A stretch of 33,268 bases of DNA from Betaproteobacteria bacterium. Lineage in GTDB: Bacteria; Pseudomonadota; Gammaproteobacteria; Burkholderiales; SG8-41. Positions 24,308-32,732 of the stretch are shown here, piece after piece (within the stretch, counting starts at the first letter, position 1; every line of letters starts with the position of its first letter). Below the pieces are notes generated by a model. That model did not search any database. It had not been told where the DNA came from and saw only the letters and a program-made list of their open reading frames with translations. The translations under genes and the position numbers were made by a program. The stretch covers positions 1 through 33,268 of the forward strand of contig JAHFRL010000041.1 in assembly GCA_023266235.1 (NCBI GenBank). The letters run 5' to 3'.

Positions 24308-25048
24308 ATGCATATCCTGCTGAGTAACGACGACGGTTACTTTGCTCCCGGCCTCGCCATCCTGGCCGAATCGCTTGCCCTCTTCGCGAAAGTCACCGTG
24401 GTAGCGCCGGAGCGCGACCGCAGCGGCGCCAGCAATTCGCTGACGCTCGACCGGCCGCTGGCGGTGCGCCGCGCGGGCAGCGGCTTTTCCTACGTCAACG
24501 GCACGCCCACCGATTGCGTGCACCTGGCGGTGACCGGCCTGCTCGACGATTTGCCCGACATCGTGATCTCGGGGGTGAATCACGGCGCCAACATGGGCGA
24601 CGACACCATTTATTCCGGCACCGTCGCGGCCGCGACCGAGGGCTTCTTGCTCGGCATTCCGTCGCTCGCGGTATCGCTGGTGGCGAGCGGCAGCGATTAT
24701 TTCGCGACTGCCGCGCGCGTCGCGGCGGAAATGGTGCAGCGTTTTGCGCGCAAGCCGCTCGGGCAGCCCACGCTGCTCAACATCAATGTGCCGGACGTGC
24801 CGTATGACAAATTGCGGGGGTTCGAAATAACGCGGCTTGGCAAGCGCCACAAGGCCGAGCCGGTGGTCAAATCGATTACGCCGCGGGGCGAAACCGTGTA
24901 CTGGATCGGCGCCGCCGGCAGTGCGCAGGACGCGGGCGAAGGCACCGATTTCAACGCGGTTTCGCGGATGGCGGTTTCGGTGACGCCGCTGCAGATGGAT
25001 CTGACGCAGTTTTCGCAGTTGCAGACGATCCGGGACTGGATCGCATGA
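24308..25048 (+). CDS. surE: 5'/3'-nucleotidase SurE
   Basis: A 246-residue metal-dependent nucleotidase that removes phosphate from nucleoside monophosphates. Key residues are in place: Asp8-Asp9 in [12 protein letters not shown], Ser39 in [13 protein letters not shown], Asn91 in [20 protein letters not shown]. The length is normal. ATG at 24308 gives the standard [10 protein letters not shown] start. It is cytoplasmic and the first gene of the surE-pcm-nlpD operon: its TGA overlaps the pcm ATG (ATGA), so translation is coupled. In several bacteria this cluster belongs to the stationary-phase or stress set. Confidence 0.96.
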   Translation: MHILLSNDDGYFAPGLAILAESLALFAKVTVVAPERDRSGASNSLTLDRPLAVRRAGSGFSYVNGTPTDCVHLAVTGLLDDLPDIVISGVNHGANMGDDTIYSGTVAAATEGFLLGIPSLAVSLVASGSDYFATAARVAAEMVQRFARKPLGQPTLLNINVPDVPYDKLRGFEITRLGKRHKAEPVVKSITPRGETVYWIGAAGSAQDAGEGTDFNAVSRMAVSVTPLQMDLTQFSQLQTIRDWIA

Positions 25049-25701
25049 GCACGCGCATCTCCGGCATCGGCATGACCTCACAGCGCACCCGCATGCGCAT
25101 GATCGAGCGCTTGCGCGAGCAGGGCATCGTCGACGAGGCCGTGCTCAACGTGATGAACGAGGTTCCGCGCCATATTTTCGTCGAGGAGGCACTCGCGAGC
25201 CGCGCCTACGAGGACCTGGCGCTGCCGTTGGGCTTCGGCCAGGCGATCTCGCAGCCATATGTCGTCGCGCGCATGACCGAGCTGCTCACCGCGGGCAGGC
25301 CGCTCGGCAAGGTGCTCGAGATCGGCACCGGATGCGGTTATCAGACGGCGATACTCGCCAAGCTTGCCACCGAGGTCTATTCGGTCGAACGTCTGCTGCC
25401 GTTGCTCGCCAAGGCGCGCAAGAACCTGCGCGAGCTGCGCATCACCAACATCCGGCTCAAGCACGCCGACGGCCACATCGGCATACCGGAAGCCGCGCCG
25501 TTCGACGCGATCCTGGTTACGGCGGCGGCGACACACGTGCCCGAGGCGCTCAAAAAGCAGTTGGCGGTGGGCGGCAGGATGGTAGTGCCGATGGGCGCTC
25601 GCGACCAGCATCTATGCGTGATCGAGCGCGCCGCGCGCGGATTTTCCGAGGCCAAGCTCGATGCAGTGAAGTTTGTGCCGATGCTGTCGGGATTGAATTG
25701 A
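25045..25701 (+). CDS. pcm: Protein-L-isoaspartate O-methyltransferase
   Basis: A 218-residue PCMT that uses S-adenosylmethionine to methylate isoaspartyl residues in aged proteins and so start their repair. Seen: [60 protein letters not shown], the SAM-binding motif [13 protein letters not shown] near 90-102, and [15 protein letters not shown]. Complete, with normal length. It overlaps surE by 4 bp upstream and nlpD by one base downstream, so all three are translationally linked. Confidence 0.96.
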   Translation: MSTRISGIGMTSQRTRMRMIERLREQGIVDEAVLNVMNEVPRHIFVEEALASRAYEDLALPLGFGQAISQPYVVARMTELLTAGRPLGKVLEIGTGCGYQTAILAKLATEVYSVERLLPLLAKARKNLRELRITNIRLKHADGHIGIPEAAPFDAILVTAAATHVPEALKKQLAVGGRMVVPMGARDQHLCVIERAARGFSEAKLDAVKFVPMLSGLN

Positions 25702-26660
25702 TGTCAGGCCGCGACCCACATCGCAAGCTTGCGTCTGCGAGCGTGGCGGCATTAACGCTGCTGCTGGTCTGGGGTTGCGCTTCGACGCATCGTCCGGCGC
25801 CGGTGAGCGAGCGTGCGCCAGCGAGCGCGAAGCCGTCGCTGCAGCCGGCGCCGCAGGCGGCAGCGCGCGAGCCTGACCCGCGTCCGGAGTTCTACACGGT
25901 CAGGAAGGGCGACACGCTCTACAGCATCGCGCTCGACCAGGGGCTCGATTACAAGGACCTCACCGAGTGGAACAGTCTCGACAATCCCAATGTGATCCGG
26001 ATCGGCCAGCAGCTGCGGTTGCGGGCGCCGGCGTCGATTGTGGTCACGGCGCCGCTCAGGACCGCGCCGACGGTCGAGGGCAGACCGGTCACCGGCAGCG
26101 CACCGCCGATCGCAACGGGCGAGGCGGTCAAATCGGAGCCGAAGGCAGTCAAAGTGCCCTATTCGGATCAGGCGTTGGCGCAATTATCGGGATTGCCGCA
26201 AATGAAGCCCGCGGCGCCGATGGTTGCCAAAGTCGAGCCGCGCCCCGACGAGAACCCCGCCGCCAGTGAGGACGATGACGAAAAAATCGATTGGGGCTGG
26301 CCGGCAGGCGGCAAACTGCTGAGCAGCTTCAACGAAACCACCAATCTCAAGGGCATCGGTATCTCCGGCAAGCCTGGCCAGCCGGTGATCGCCAGCGCGC
26401 CGGGCAAGGTGCTGTACAGCGGGGACGGCATCCGCGGCTACGGCAAGCTGGTGATCATCAAGCACAACAAGGTATATCTGAGCGTCTACGCTCACAACAG
26501 CCAGTTGCTGGTGAAGGAAGGCCAGAGCGTCGTCAAAGGGCAGAAGATCGCCGAGATGGGCAACAGCGATTCCGACCAGGTCAAGCTGCACTTCGAAATC
26601 AGGCGCTTCGGCAAGCCGGTCGATCCGCTCCGGCTGTTGCCGCCCGAGCATCCGGCGTGA
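25701..26660 (+). CDS. nlpD: NlpD-like murein hydrolase activator lipoprotein
   Basis: A 319-residue envelope protein: a signal sequence with Cys26 in LLVWGC as probable lipidation site, a LysM peptidoglycan-binding domain (about 63-107, FYTVRKGDTLYSIALDQGLD), a Pro/Ala-rich linker, and a C-terminal M23/LytM domain (about 205-315). The zinc ligands look lost: TNLKGIGISG where active enzymes have HxGxD, and QVKLHFEIR where they have HLHFE. A catalytically dead LytM domain fits NlpD, which activates the amidase AmiC during septum splitting. A pcm neighbour supports the name. Unlike the usual order, rpoS does not follow; a convergent transglutaminase gene lies 30 bp away. Confidence 0.93.
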   Translation: MSGRDPHRKLASASVAALTLLLVWGCASTHRPAPVSERAPASAKPSLQPAPQAAAREPDPRPEFYTVRKGDTLYSIALDQGLDYKDLTEWNSLDNPNVIRIGQQLRLRAPASIVVTAPLRTAPTVEGRPVTGSAPPIATGEAVKSEPKAVKVPYSDQALAQLSGLPQMKPAAPMVAKVEPRPDENPAASEDDDEKIDWGWPAGGKLLSSFNETTNLKGIGISGKPGQPVIASAPGKVLYSGDGIRGYGKLVIIKHNKVYLSVYAHNSQLLVKEGQSVVKGQKIAEMGNSDSDQVKLHFEIRRFGKPVDPLRLLPPEHPA

Positions 26661-26690
26661 CGCGCGGCGCTCGCGCAACGCGCAACGCCA

Positions 26691-28652
26691 TCACGTGCGG
26701 AATGCCGCCACTTCGCGCTGCAGTTGCAATGCCTCGGCGGCAGGCGCAGCGGCGCCGTAACGCAGCCGGATGTAGAGTTCGCTGATCGAACCGATCGATG
26801 GTGCCAGCTCGGGGCGCGCGGCGCTCGCGCGCTTGCGAAATGCGTCAGGTCCCTCGCTCGGATGGCGCGCCACGCCGCGGCGCGCGAGCCGTTCACAGAA
26901 GCGCGCATAGGCGGCAGCGACCGGATCCGGGCGCATGGCGCGCAGCTTGTGCAGCATCAGCGCGGCGAGCGCCAGCGTGATCGCGCCGGTCGCGATAAAC
27001 ATCACCGTCACCAGGGTTTGCCACGTGGCGTCGTCGATGCCGGCGCGCCGCATCAACTGGCGCTGGCGGTCCTGCGTGTAACCAAGCACGATCTGGTTCC
27101 AGGAGTAGGCGACTGAATCCCAGGTCATGCGCGCGCGCCGCAGCCACGGATAATCACCGCGCAGCAACAGCGGCAGCGATTCGGTTTGCGGCACGGCGGC
27201 GGCAACGCCGGACTCGACGCGCGCCGGCGAAACCGCCGCGGTGGGATCGATGCGCACCCAGCCGTCGTCTTGCAGCCACACCTCGACCCAGGCGTGGGCA
27301 TCGGCCTGGCGCACGGTCATGTAGTTACCGATGGTGTTGAGTTCGCCGCCCTGGTAACCGGTGACGATGCGCGCCGGGATGCCGGCTGCGCGCATCAACA
27401 CCGCAAACGACGACGCATAGTGCTCGCAGAAGCCGGCGCGCGTCGCAAACAGGAACTCGTCGACCGGATTATCGCGCAGCGGCGGCGGCGTGGTCGTGTA
27501 GTAGAAGTTCTGGTCGCGGAACATGCCGAGCACCGCCGTGACGTAGGCGCGCTCGTCGCCTGCCGCCGTGCGCATTTCACCGGCGAGCCTGGCGCTGCGC
27601 GGGTTGGATCTCGGCGGCAGCGCCAGTGCGCGCCGCAGTTCGCTGCGCCCGGGCTCGGCATTGTCGCGATAGTTGAGATAGGAAGCCATGTCGTAGCGCA
27701 CGCGGCTGCTGACCGCGGTCTGGTAGAGCAACTGGTAGTCGTTGGTGATGGCGCTGCGTGGCGGCGCACGCGCCGGCAGATCGAGCGCGAACAGCCAGCG
27801 CCGGCTGTGCGGCTCGACCGTTACGGTGTACTCGACCGGGTTGCCGAGCCGCTGGTATTCGCGCTGCAACGTGGATGGCACGCCGCGTGGCGCGGTCCAG
27901 TTGTAGCCGTCGTAGTCCCACAACACCGGTCCGCGCCAGTAGAGCCGGTTGACGGCCGGAATCTGCGCTTCGAAGCTGACGCGAAACGCGATCGCGTCCG
28001 ACAGGATCAGCTGGCTGACGCTGCCCGGTGACATTTCGTCCGACAGGCCGGTCATGCCGGCGTAGGCATCCTGCGGCATGCCCCAGATCGGCCCTTGCAC
28101 GCGCGGGAACAGCACGAACAGCGCCAGCATCAGCGGTGCCGATTGCAGCAGCATGACGCCGGCGCTGCGCAACTGGTATTGGTAGCCCGGCTGCAGCGTA
28201 CGGAACTGGAAGCCGATCATGGTGGCGGTGATGATCCACACCGCGCACAGCATGTAGAGCGCAGTCGGTATGCTCTGCGAATAAAGGAAGTTGGTGATGA
28301 CGAGGAAGTAGCAGATGAAAATCAGGATCATCGCGTCGCGCAATGTCGCCATTTCGAGCAGCTTCAGGGCGAGCATGATTACCAGCAGCGTGATGCCGGA
28401 ATCGCGGCCGAGGATTCTGCCATAGCTGATGTAGATGCCGCCGAGAGCGCCCGCCGCGATCAGCAGCAGCAGCCATTTGCGCGGCAGTTGCAGGCCGTAC
28501 AGCGTGATATACAGCCGCCAGGCGAGCAGCGTGATGACGAGCAGCGCGATCCACCATGGCACGCGTTCGACGTGCGGCACCGTCACCATCATCAGCGCGA
28601 GCAGCAGCCAGCCGATGTGGCGTGGATGCAGTCTAGCGGCTGCCTCCGTCAT
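26691..28652 (-). CDS. tgpA: TgpA-like membrane transglutaminase (DUF3488/DUF4129)
   Basis: A 653-residue inner-membrane protein. The N-terminal DUF3488 part (1-180) has about six hydrophobic helices; the periplasmic region carries the transglutaminase core with Cys409 (AGFCEHYASSF), His453 (DAHAWVEVWL) and Asp469 (VRIDPTAAV), a complete triad. One more helix (about 545-570, VTVMFIATGAITLALAALML) is followed by a cytoplasmic DUF4129-like tail. Homologues such as Pseudomonas aeruginosa TgpA are cell-envelope transglutaminases, essential there. Its ATG overlaps the DUF58 stop (ATGA). The MoxR-DUF58-TgpA order is a conserved set that appears to work together at the envelope, but the substrate is not known. 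Confidence 0.92.
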   Translation of the reverse strand: MTEAAARLHPRHIGWLLLALMMVTVPHVERVPWWIALLVITLLAWRLYITLYGLQLPRKWLLLLIAAGALGGIYISYGRILGRDSGITLLVIMLALKLLEMATLRDAMILIFICYFLVITNFLYSQSIPTALYMLCAVWIITATMIGFQFRTLQPGYQYQLRSAGVMLLQSAPLMLALFVLFPRVQGPIWGMPQDAYAGMTGLSDEMSPGSVSQLILSDAIAFRVSFEAQIPAVNRLYWRGPVLWDYDGYNWTAPRGVPSTLQREYQRLGNPVEYTVTVEPHSRRWLFALDLPARAPPRSAITNDYQLLYQTAVSSRVRYDMASYLNYRDNAEPGRSELRRALALPPRSNPRSARLAGEMRTAAGDERAYVTAVLGMFRDQNFYYTTTPPPLRDNPVDEFLFATRAGFCEHYASSFAVLMRAAGIPARIVTGYQGGELNTIGNYMTVRQADAHAWVEVWLQDDGWVRIDPTAAVSPARVESGVAAAVPQTESLPLLLRGDYPWLRRARMTWDSVAYSWNQIVLGYTQDRQRQLMRRAGIDDATWQTLVTVMFIATGAITLALAALMLHKLRAMRPDPVAAAYARFCERLARRGVARHPSEGPDAFRKRASAARPELAPSIGSISELYIRLRYGAAAPAAEALQLQREVAAFRT

Positions 28653-29683
28653 GCGCTTTCACCTGCCTGGAACAAGGCGAGCGCTTCGAGGCAGCGGTCG
28701 CGCTGCGCATCGCCCGGCGCCGGCGGCAAGGTCACGCCGGGCAGCCGCAAGCCGAAACTCAAGGCAGCGGCATGGGCGTCGAGCACCCAGCGCGCGAGCC
28801 GCGACAACCTGCCCTCGACGCCCAGCGTATCGGGCGTCGCGCGCCAATCCAGCCATAATTCAACGTTGGCGCGGCCGCTGAATTGCTTGGTGAGCAGTCC
28901 CTGGCCGCGCGCCGCCGCTTTCCACGCGATATGTCGCGGCGAATCCCCGGGATGATAAGAACGCAGACCGGAAAAATCTTCCTGCCCCGAGCCGTGGACG
29001 ATGCCGGTGCCGGCGTCGGCTTCAGGCACCGGCAGGGGTATGCGCGCGGTCTCCGCGCGCGGGTAGACCAGGCAGCGCACGTCCGGCTCGACGTACGCCC
29101 AGGCGTAGCACAAGCCGAGCGGATAGCGCGTAAACAACGTCAGGCGCCCGGGCATCTGGATGCCGCGGCGTGGCGCCGGCACCGCAATGCTGGCGGTGGC
29201 CGCCCGGTTTGCCGGAACATCGGTGTAGATCGCGTCCTTGCCGTCGCGCGTGACGCCGATGCTGAAGCGGTCGAGTAAGCCGGGATTGTCGATCACCAGC
29301 ATGAAGTGGGCGTGGTCGCCGGCGAACACCGGCTGCACGCGTCCCGGCGATATTTTCAGCCTGGCCAGATTGCGGAACGTATGCAGTATCGAATTGATGC
29401 CGAGCGCAGTGAGCAGAAACGTCAGCACAAAACCGAGGCTCAAGTTGTAATTGACCGATCCGGCCAGCATCAGCATCAATGCGCCGACATAGAGCACGCC
29501 GTGGCGCGAGGGCAAAATGAAGATGCGTCGTTGCACCAGCACGATGCTGCCGGACTCGGCGCCGCGCAGCTGAAACAGCCAGCGGTCGATGTACGACCGC
29601 AGCGCCCGGTAGGGCGCAAGTAGACGAGAGGCGAGAGGCGAGAGGGGAGAGGGGGAAAGCGAAAAGTCCGCGAAGCGAAACAT
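28649..29683 (-). CDS. DUF58 domain-containing protein
   Basis: A 344-residue protein with two hydrophobic helices (about 62-100, VLYVGALMLMLAGSVNYNLS and onward) and the DUF58 signature GLRSYHPGDSPRHIAWKAAA near 240-260, with a von Willebrand-like C-terminal part. DUF58 proteins act with MoxR ATPases; the role is unknown. I start at ATG 29683 because GAGGAG lies 7 bases before it; the frame extends five codons further to a GTG. Residues 6-20 (SLSPSPLSPLASRL) are low-complexity and arise from the tandem CGAGAGG repeat in the DNA, so the N-terminus looks newly acquired. Its stop overlaps the TgpA start by 4 bp. Confidence 0.9.
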   Translation of the reverse strand: MFRFADFSLSPSPLSPLASRLLAPYRALRSYIDRWLFQLRGAESGSIVLVQRRIFILPSRHGVLYVGALMLMLAGSVNYNLSLGFVLTFLLTALGINSILHTFRNLARLKISPGRVQPVFAGDHAHFMLVIDNPGLLDRFSIGVTRDGKDAIYTDVPANRAATASIAVPAPRRGIQMPGRLTLFTRYPLGLCYAWAYVEPDVRCLVYPRAETARIPLPVPEADAGTGIVHGSGQEDFSGLRSYHPGDSPRHIAWKAAARGQGLLTKQFSGRANVELWLDWRATPDTLGVEGRLSRLARWVLDAHAAALSFGLRLPGVTLPPAPGDAQRDRCLEALALFQAGESA

Positions 29684-29719
29684 GAATTTACTCCTCACTC
29701 CTCTCGCCTCACACCTCTC
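29623..29719. repeat. Inverted purine/pyrimidine repeat with heptamer units at the moxR-DUF58 junction
   Basis: Three tandem CGAGAGG units (29625-29645) continue into a purine-only run to about 29666. A pyrimidine-rich tract (29691-29719, CTCCTCACTCCTCTCGCCTC and onward) faces it. GAGGCGAGAGG (29628-29638, again 29635-29645) is an exact reverse complement of 29700-29710. The block runs from the moxR stop codon into DUF58 codons. Confidence 0.6.
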
Positions 29720-30635
29720 ATGGGATTGGCACTGCCTCGATCAGTTGCTCCGCGACGTCGGCGCCGTTGATGCGCATGTTGTCGCGCGTCACGTACAGCC
29801 GGTGACCGACTACGCCGGGCACGATCGCCTGCACATCCTCCGGCAGTACCTGCTTGCGGTTATCCATCATGGCCCAGGCGCGTGCCACGTTGAGCAGCGC
29901 GAGCGCGGCGCGCGGCGACAGGCCGTTAACGTAGTCGGGCGACTTGCGGCTGTAGTCGACCAGCGCCTGCAGGTAGTCGAGCAGCGCGCCGGAGGCGTGC
30001 ACTTCGCGCGCGGTGTGCTGCAGCGCGACCAGATCAGCGGGCTGCATGCAGGGTGCGAGCTGCGGCAGCAGCTCGCGGCGGTCGACCCCCTGCAGCAGCG
30101 CGCGCTCGGCGCCGGCATCGGGATAGCCGAGCTCGATGCGCATCAGGAAACGGTCGAGCTGCGATTCCGGCAGCGGAAACGTGCCGATCTGATGGGATGG
30201 GTTCTGCGTCGCGATCACGAAAAACGGTTCCGGCAGCGGCCGTGTTTCACCTTCAGCCGTGACTTGGTGCTCTTCCATTGCTTCGAGCAGTGCGCTTTGG
30301 GTCTTGGGGGTGGCGCGGTTGACCTCGTCGGCCAGTATTACCTGCGCGAAGATCGGGCCCGGGTGGAAACGGAATGCGCTCGATTCGCGGTCAAAGATGG
30401 ATACGCCGAGAATATCGGCGGGCAACAGGTCGCTGGTGAACTGGATGCGCTGAAACTGCAGCCCGAGCGTGGTGGCCAGCGCGTGGGCGAGCATGGTTTT
30501 GCCGACGCCCGGGATGTCCTCGATCAACAGGTGGCCGCGCGCCACCAGGCAGGCAATCGCGAGGCGGATTTGCCGCTCCTTGCCGAGGATGATTTCGCCG
30601 ACCTGGCGTACGACGCTATCGAGTTGCTGGTTCAT
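29718..30635 (-). CDS. MoxR family AAA+ ATPase
   Basis: A 305-residue AAA+ ATPase of the MoxR type: Walker A in DIPGVGKTMLA (about 40-50), Walker B VILADEVNRATP (about 99-110), sensor 1 in FFVIATQNP, the arginine-finger region LPESQLDRFLMRI, and a C-terminal lid domain (GLSPRAALALLNVARAWAMM). MoxR proteins are chaperone-like ATPases that often assist maturation of the products of neighbouring DUF58/VWA genes. ATG at 30635 has AGGA just upstream. It is probably cotranscribed with the DUF58 and transglutaminase genes downstream and perhaps with the acetyltransferase gene that ends 27 bp upstream. Confidence 0.94.
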   Translation of the reverse strand: MNQQLDSVVRQVGEIILGKERQIRLAIACLVARGHLLIEDIPGVGKTMLAHALATTLGLQFQRIQFTSDLLPADILGVSIFDRESSAFRFHPGPIFAQVILADEVNRATPKTQSALLEAMEEHQVTAEGETRPLPEPFFVIATQNPSHQIGTFPLPESQLDRFLMRIELGYPDAGAERALLQGVDRRELLPQLAPCMQPADLVALQHTAREVHASGALLDYLQALVDYSRKSPDYVNGLSPRAALALLNVARAWAMMDNRKQVLPEDVQAIVPGVVGHRLYVTRDNMRINGADVAEQLIEAVPIP

Positions 30636-30662
30636 GGTCCTGATAATTGTAACTGAACCCCA

Positions 30663-31196
30663 TCACCCGTCGAGTTCCTTGGTGACGCGCATCACGGTCG
30701 GATCGTCCTCGCGCATGTGCGCCTCGAAACCGAGCCCGTGCACGAAGCGCAGCATCTTGTGGTTGGAGGATAGCACTTCGCCGACCATGGTCTTCAGCCC
30801 GCGCTCGCGCGCGGCGGCAATCAGCTGCGCCATCAGCAGGCCGGCCACGCCCCGGCCCTGCCATTCGTCGCCGACCACCACGGCAAACTCGCAGCTCGTG
30901 CCGTCGGGGTTGACGACGAAGCGCGCGACGCCGATCTCGACGTTGCGGCCGTCCTGGTGCGTGGCCGCGATCAGCGCCATGTGGTCGTGGTAGTCGATCC
31001 GCGTGAGGCGCGAGAGCATCGTCGGCGAGAGCTCGCGCAGCATGTCCATGAAGCGGTAATAGCGCGCCTCATCGGAAAGTCCGCGCACGAAGTCCTGCTC
31101 GATCTGCGCGTCTTCGGGGCGGATCGGGCGGATGATGATCCCGGTGCCGTCGCGCAGCCGCAGATGTCTGACCAGGTGTTCAGGATAGGGCTGCAT
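30663..31196 (-). CDS. GNAT family N-acetyltransferase (Pat-like domain)
   Basis: A 177-residue GNAT protein. Its N-terminus (YPEHLVRHLRLRDGTGIIIR, then PIRPEDAQIEQDFVRGLS) closely follows the acetyltransferase domain at the C-terminus of Pat/YfiQ-type protein lysine acetyltransferases, here as a stand-alone domain without the acyl-CoA-synthetase-like part. The acetyl-CoA loop is GDEWQGRGVAGLLM (Gln113, Gly114, Gly116); the later part, NHKMLRFVHGLGFEAHM, is also typical. A protein substrate is inferred from this resemblance. It is divergent from a deacetylase-family gene 137 bp away and lies upstream of moxR on the same strand. Confidence 0.86.
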   Translation of the reverse strand: MQPYPEHLVRHLRLRDGTGIIIRPIRPEDAQIEQDFVRGLSDEARYYRFMDMLRELSPTMLSRLTRIDYHDHMALIAATHQDGRNVEIGVARFVVNPDGTSCEFAVVVGDEWQGRGVAGLLMAQLIAAARERGLKTMVGEVLSSNHKMLRFVHGLGFEAHMREDDPTVMRVTKELDG

Positions 31197-31265
31197 GGGC
31201 GCAATGCGGCTTCATGTAACTCCGGATTTTAGCCTGCGCCAATCAAACATGGGCGTCGGCGCTGG

Positions 31266-31295
31266 TTAGACAATATTCGTGGTCGCGGATAATAT
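31266..31295 (+). promoter_or_regulatory. Candidate promoter of the deacetylase-like gene
   Basis: TTAGAC (31266-31271), an 18-bp spacer and TAATAT (31290-31295), 38 bp before the TTG start. It lies in the divergent gap between the acetyltransferase and deacetylase genes. Confidence 0.45.
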
Positions 31296-31333
31296 GATTT
31301 CGCCGCCATTCTTGAAGCCATGGAGAACGCGCT

Positions 31334-32257
31334 TTGAGCACCGCTTTCATCACCCACCCGGATTGCCTGTTGCATAACGTGGGTGCGTGGCATCCCGAGT
31401 GCCCGGCGCGCCTGCAGGCGATCGAAGACCAGCTCATCGCCTCGGGCTTCAGCAGCCATTTGCTCCATATCGAGGCGCCGCTCGCGCAGCGCGAGCACCT
31501 CGAGCGCGTCCACGCTGCGGGCTACATCCAGGCGATCGAAACTACGGCGCCGCAGTCCGGGTTGATCCATCTCGATCCCGATACCGCGATGTGTCCGCAT
31601 ACGTTCCATGCAGCGCTGCGCGCGGCCGGTGCGGGGGTATTGGCTACCGACATGGTGATCAGCGTTGAAGCCGAAACTGCGTTCTGCAACATCCGGCCAC
31701 CCGGTCACCACGCCGAGCGTGGCCGGGCGATGGGGTTTTGCGTGTTCAATAACGTCGCGGTCGCCGCGGCGCACGCGCTCGAACATCACGGCGTGCCGCG
31801 CGTGGCAATTGCCGATTTCGACGTGCATCACGGCAACGGCACCGAAGATATTTTTCGCCACGACGAGCGGGTGCTGATGGTCTCGACGTTCCAGCACCCG
31901 TTCTATCCATACAGCGGCATTGACGGGCGTTCCGAGCGCATGGTCAATATTCCGCTTGCCGCTTACAGCTCGGGCCGGGAGTTCCGCGCGGCGGTGCAGG
32001 AACATTGGCTGCCGGCACTCGAACGGTTCAAGCCCGAAATGCTGTTCATCTCGGCCGGGTTCGATGCGCACCGCGACGATGATATGGCGATGCTGCAGTT
32101 GGTGGAGGCCGATTACGCGTGGGTCACGCAGCAACTCAAGGCCGTCGCTGACAAATACGCACAGGGCCGGATCGTGTCATTGCTCGAAGGCGGCTACGAG
32201 CTGCACGCTCTCGGGCGCAGCGTCGCGACCCATCTCAAAGTGCTGGCCGGGCTGTAG
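31334..32257 (+). CDS. Histone deacetylase family protein (class II-like)
   Basis: A 307-residue zinc-dependent deacetylase-fold protein. The active site is complete: His125-His126 in RPPGHHAERGRAMGFCVFNN, zinc ligands Asp163 and His165 in ADFDVHHGNGTEDIF, Asp244 in SAGFDAHRDDD, and Tyr288 in LEGGYEL. Bacterial members deacetylate polyamines, acetyl-lysine proteins or small amides. The substrate is unknown; the nearby Pat-like acetyltransferase makes protein deacetylation an attractive inference. The start is TTG at 31334, with GGAG 8 bases upstream; the family-typical N-terminus (STAFITHPDCLLHNVG) begins there. The Mth938-like gene converges 20 bp downstream. Confidence 0.92.
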   Translation: MSTAFITHPDCLLHNVGAWHPECPARLQAIEDQLIASGFSSHLLHIEAPLAQREHLERVHAAGYIQAIETTAPQSGLIHLDPDTAMCPHTFHAALRAAGAGVLATDMVISVEAETAFCNIRPPGHHAERGRAMGFCVFNNVAVAAAHALEHHGVPRVAIADFDVHHGNGTEDIFRHDERVLMVSTFQHPFYPYSGIDGRSERMVNIPLAAYSSGREFRAAVQEHWLPALERFKPEMLFISAGFDAHRDDDMAMLQLVEADYAWVTQQLKAVADKYAQGRIVSLLEGGYELHALGRSVATHLKVLAGL

Positions 32258-32277
32258 GCCGGCTGGCGCAAGCGGAT

Positions 32278-32649
32278 TCAGTTCAGCAGAACGGCCGCCA
32301 CCACGTTACGGGCTTCGGCCACCAGAATGTTGTAGGTGCGACAGGCGGCGGGGGTATCCATCACTTCCAGCCCGATGCGCGCTTGCGCCAGACAGCGCGA
32401 CAGGGCGGGCGGCGGAAAGCGCAGCGTCCTGCCGGTGCCGAGCAGCACGATTTCGGGCTTGAGCGCGAGCAGGAACTCGAAATGGCTCGCGTTCAAATCG
32501 TCCCAACATGCGAGCGGCCAGTTCTCGATGACGCGCTCCGGCGTCACCACCAGGCTGCGTTCGTGGCGCACGTTGTTGACCGCCACGTAGCCCGCGCCGT
32601 GACCCGTGAACAGATTAAGGCCGGTCGTATTCTGAAGTTGGAATTTCAC
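32278..32649 (-). CDS. Mth938-like (DUF498) domain protein
   Basis: A 123-residue protein of the DUF498/Mth938 family: NLFTGHGAGYVAVNNVRHE, SLVVTPERVIENWP, PEIVLLGTGRTLRFPP, and MDTPAACRTYNILVAEARNV. The fold is known from structures, but the biochemical role is not; a human member (NDUFAF3) helps assemble respiratory complex I. It is cytoplasmic with no metal motif. The start is GTG at 32649 with a weak ribosome-binding site. It is divergent from an alaC-type gene, and its 5' end overlaps the probable promoter region of that gene. This pairing is common in betaproteobacteria as far as I recall. Confidence 0.88.
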   Translation of the reverse strand: MKFQLQNTTGLNLFTGHGAGYVAVNNVRHERSLVVTPERVIENWPLACWDDLNASHFEFLLALKPEIVLLGTGRTLRFPPPALSRCLAQARIGLEVMDTPAACRTYNILVAEARNVVAAVLLN

Positions 32650-32660
32650 GCAAATCAGAT

Positions 32661-32690
32661 TTGCCGCGGAGGTGCGGCTCAGCGTAAAAT
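32661..32690 (+). promoter_or_regulatory. Candidate promoter of the alaC-type gene
   Basis: TTGCCG (32661-32666), an 18-bp spacer and TAAAAT (32685-32690). An inverted repeat AGCGTA/TACGCT (32681-32686 and 32693-32698) overlaps the -10 box and could be an operator. Confidence 0.4.
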
Positions 32691-32732
32691 TATACGCTTT
32701 TTCACGTCCTTAGCTGCGTTTTGCCGATCGCC

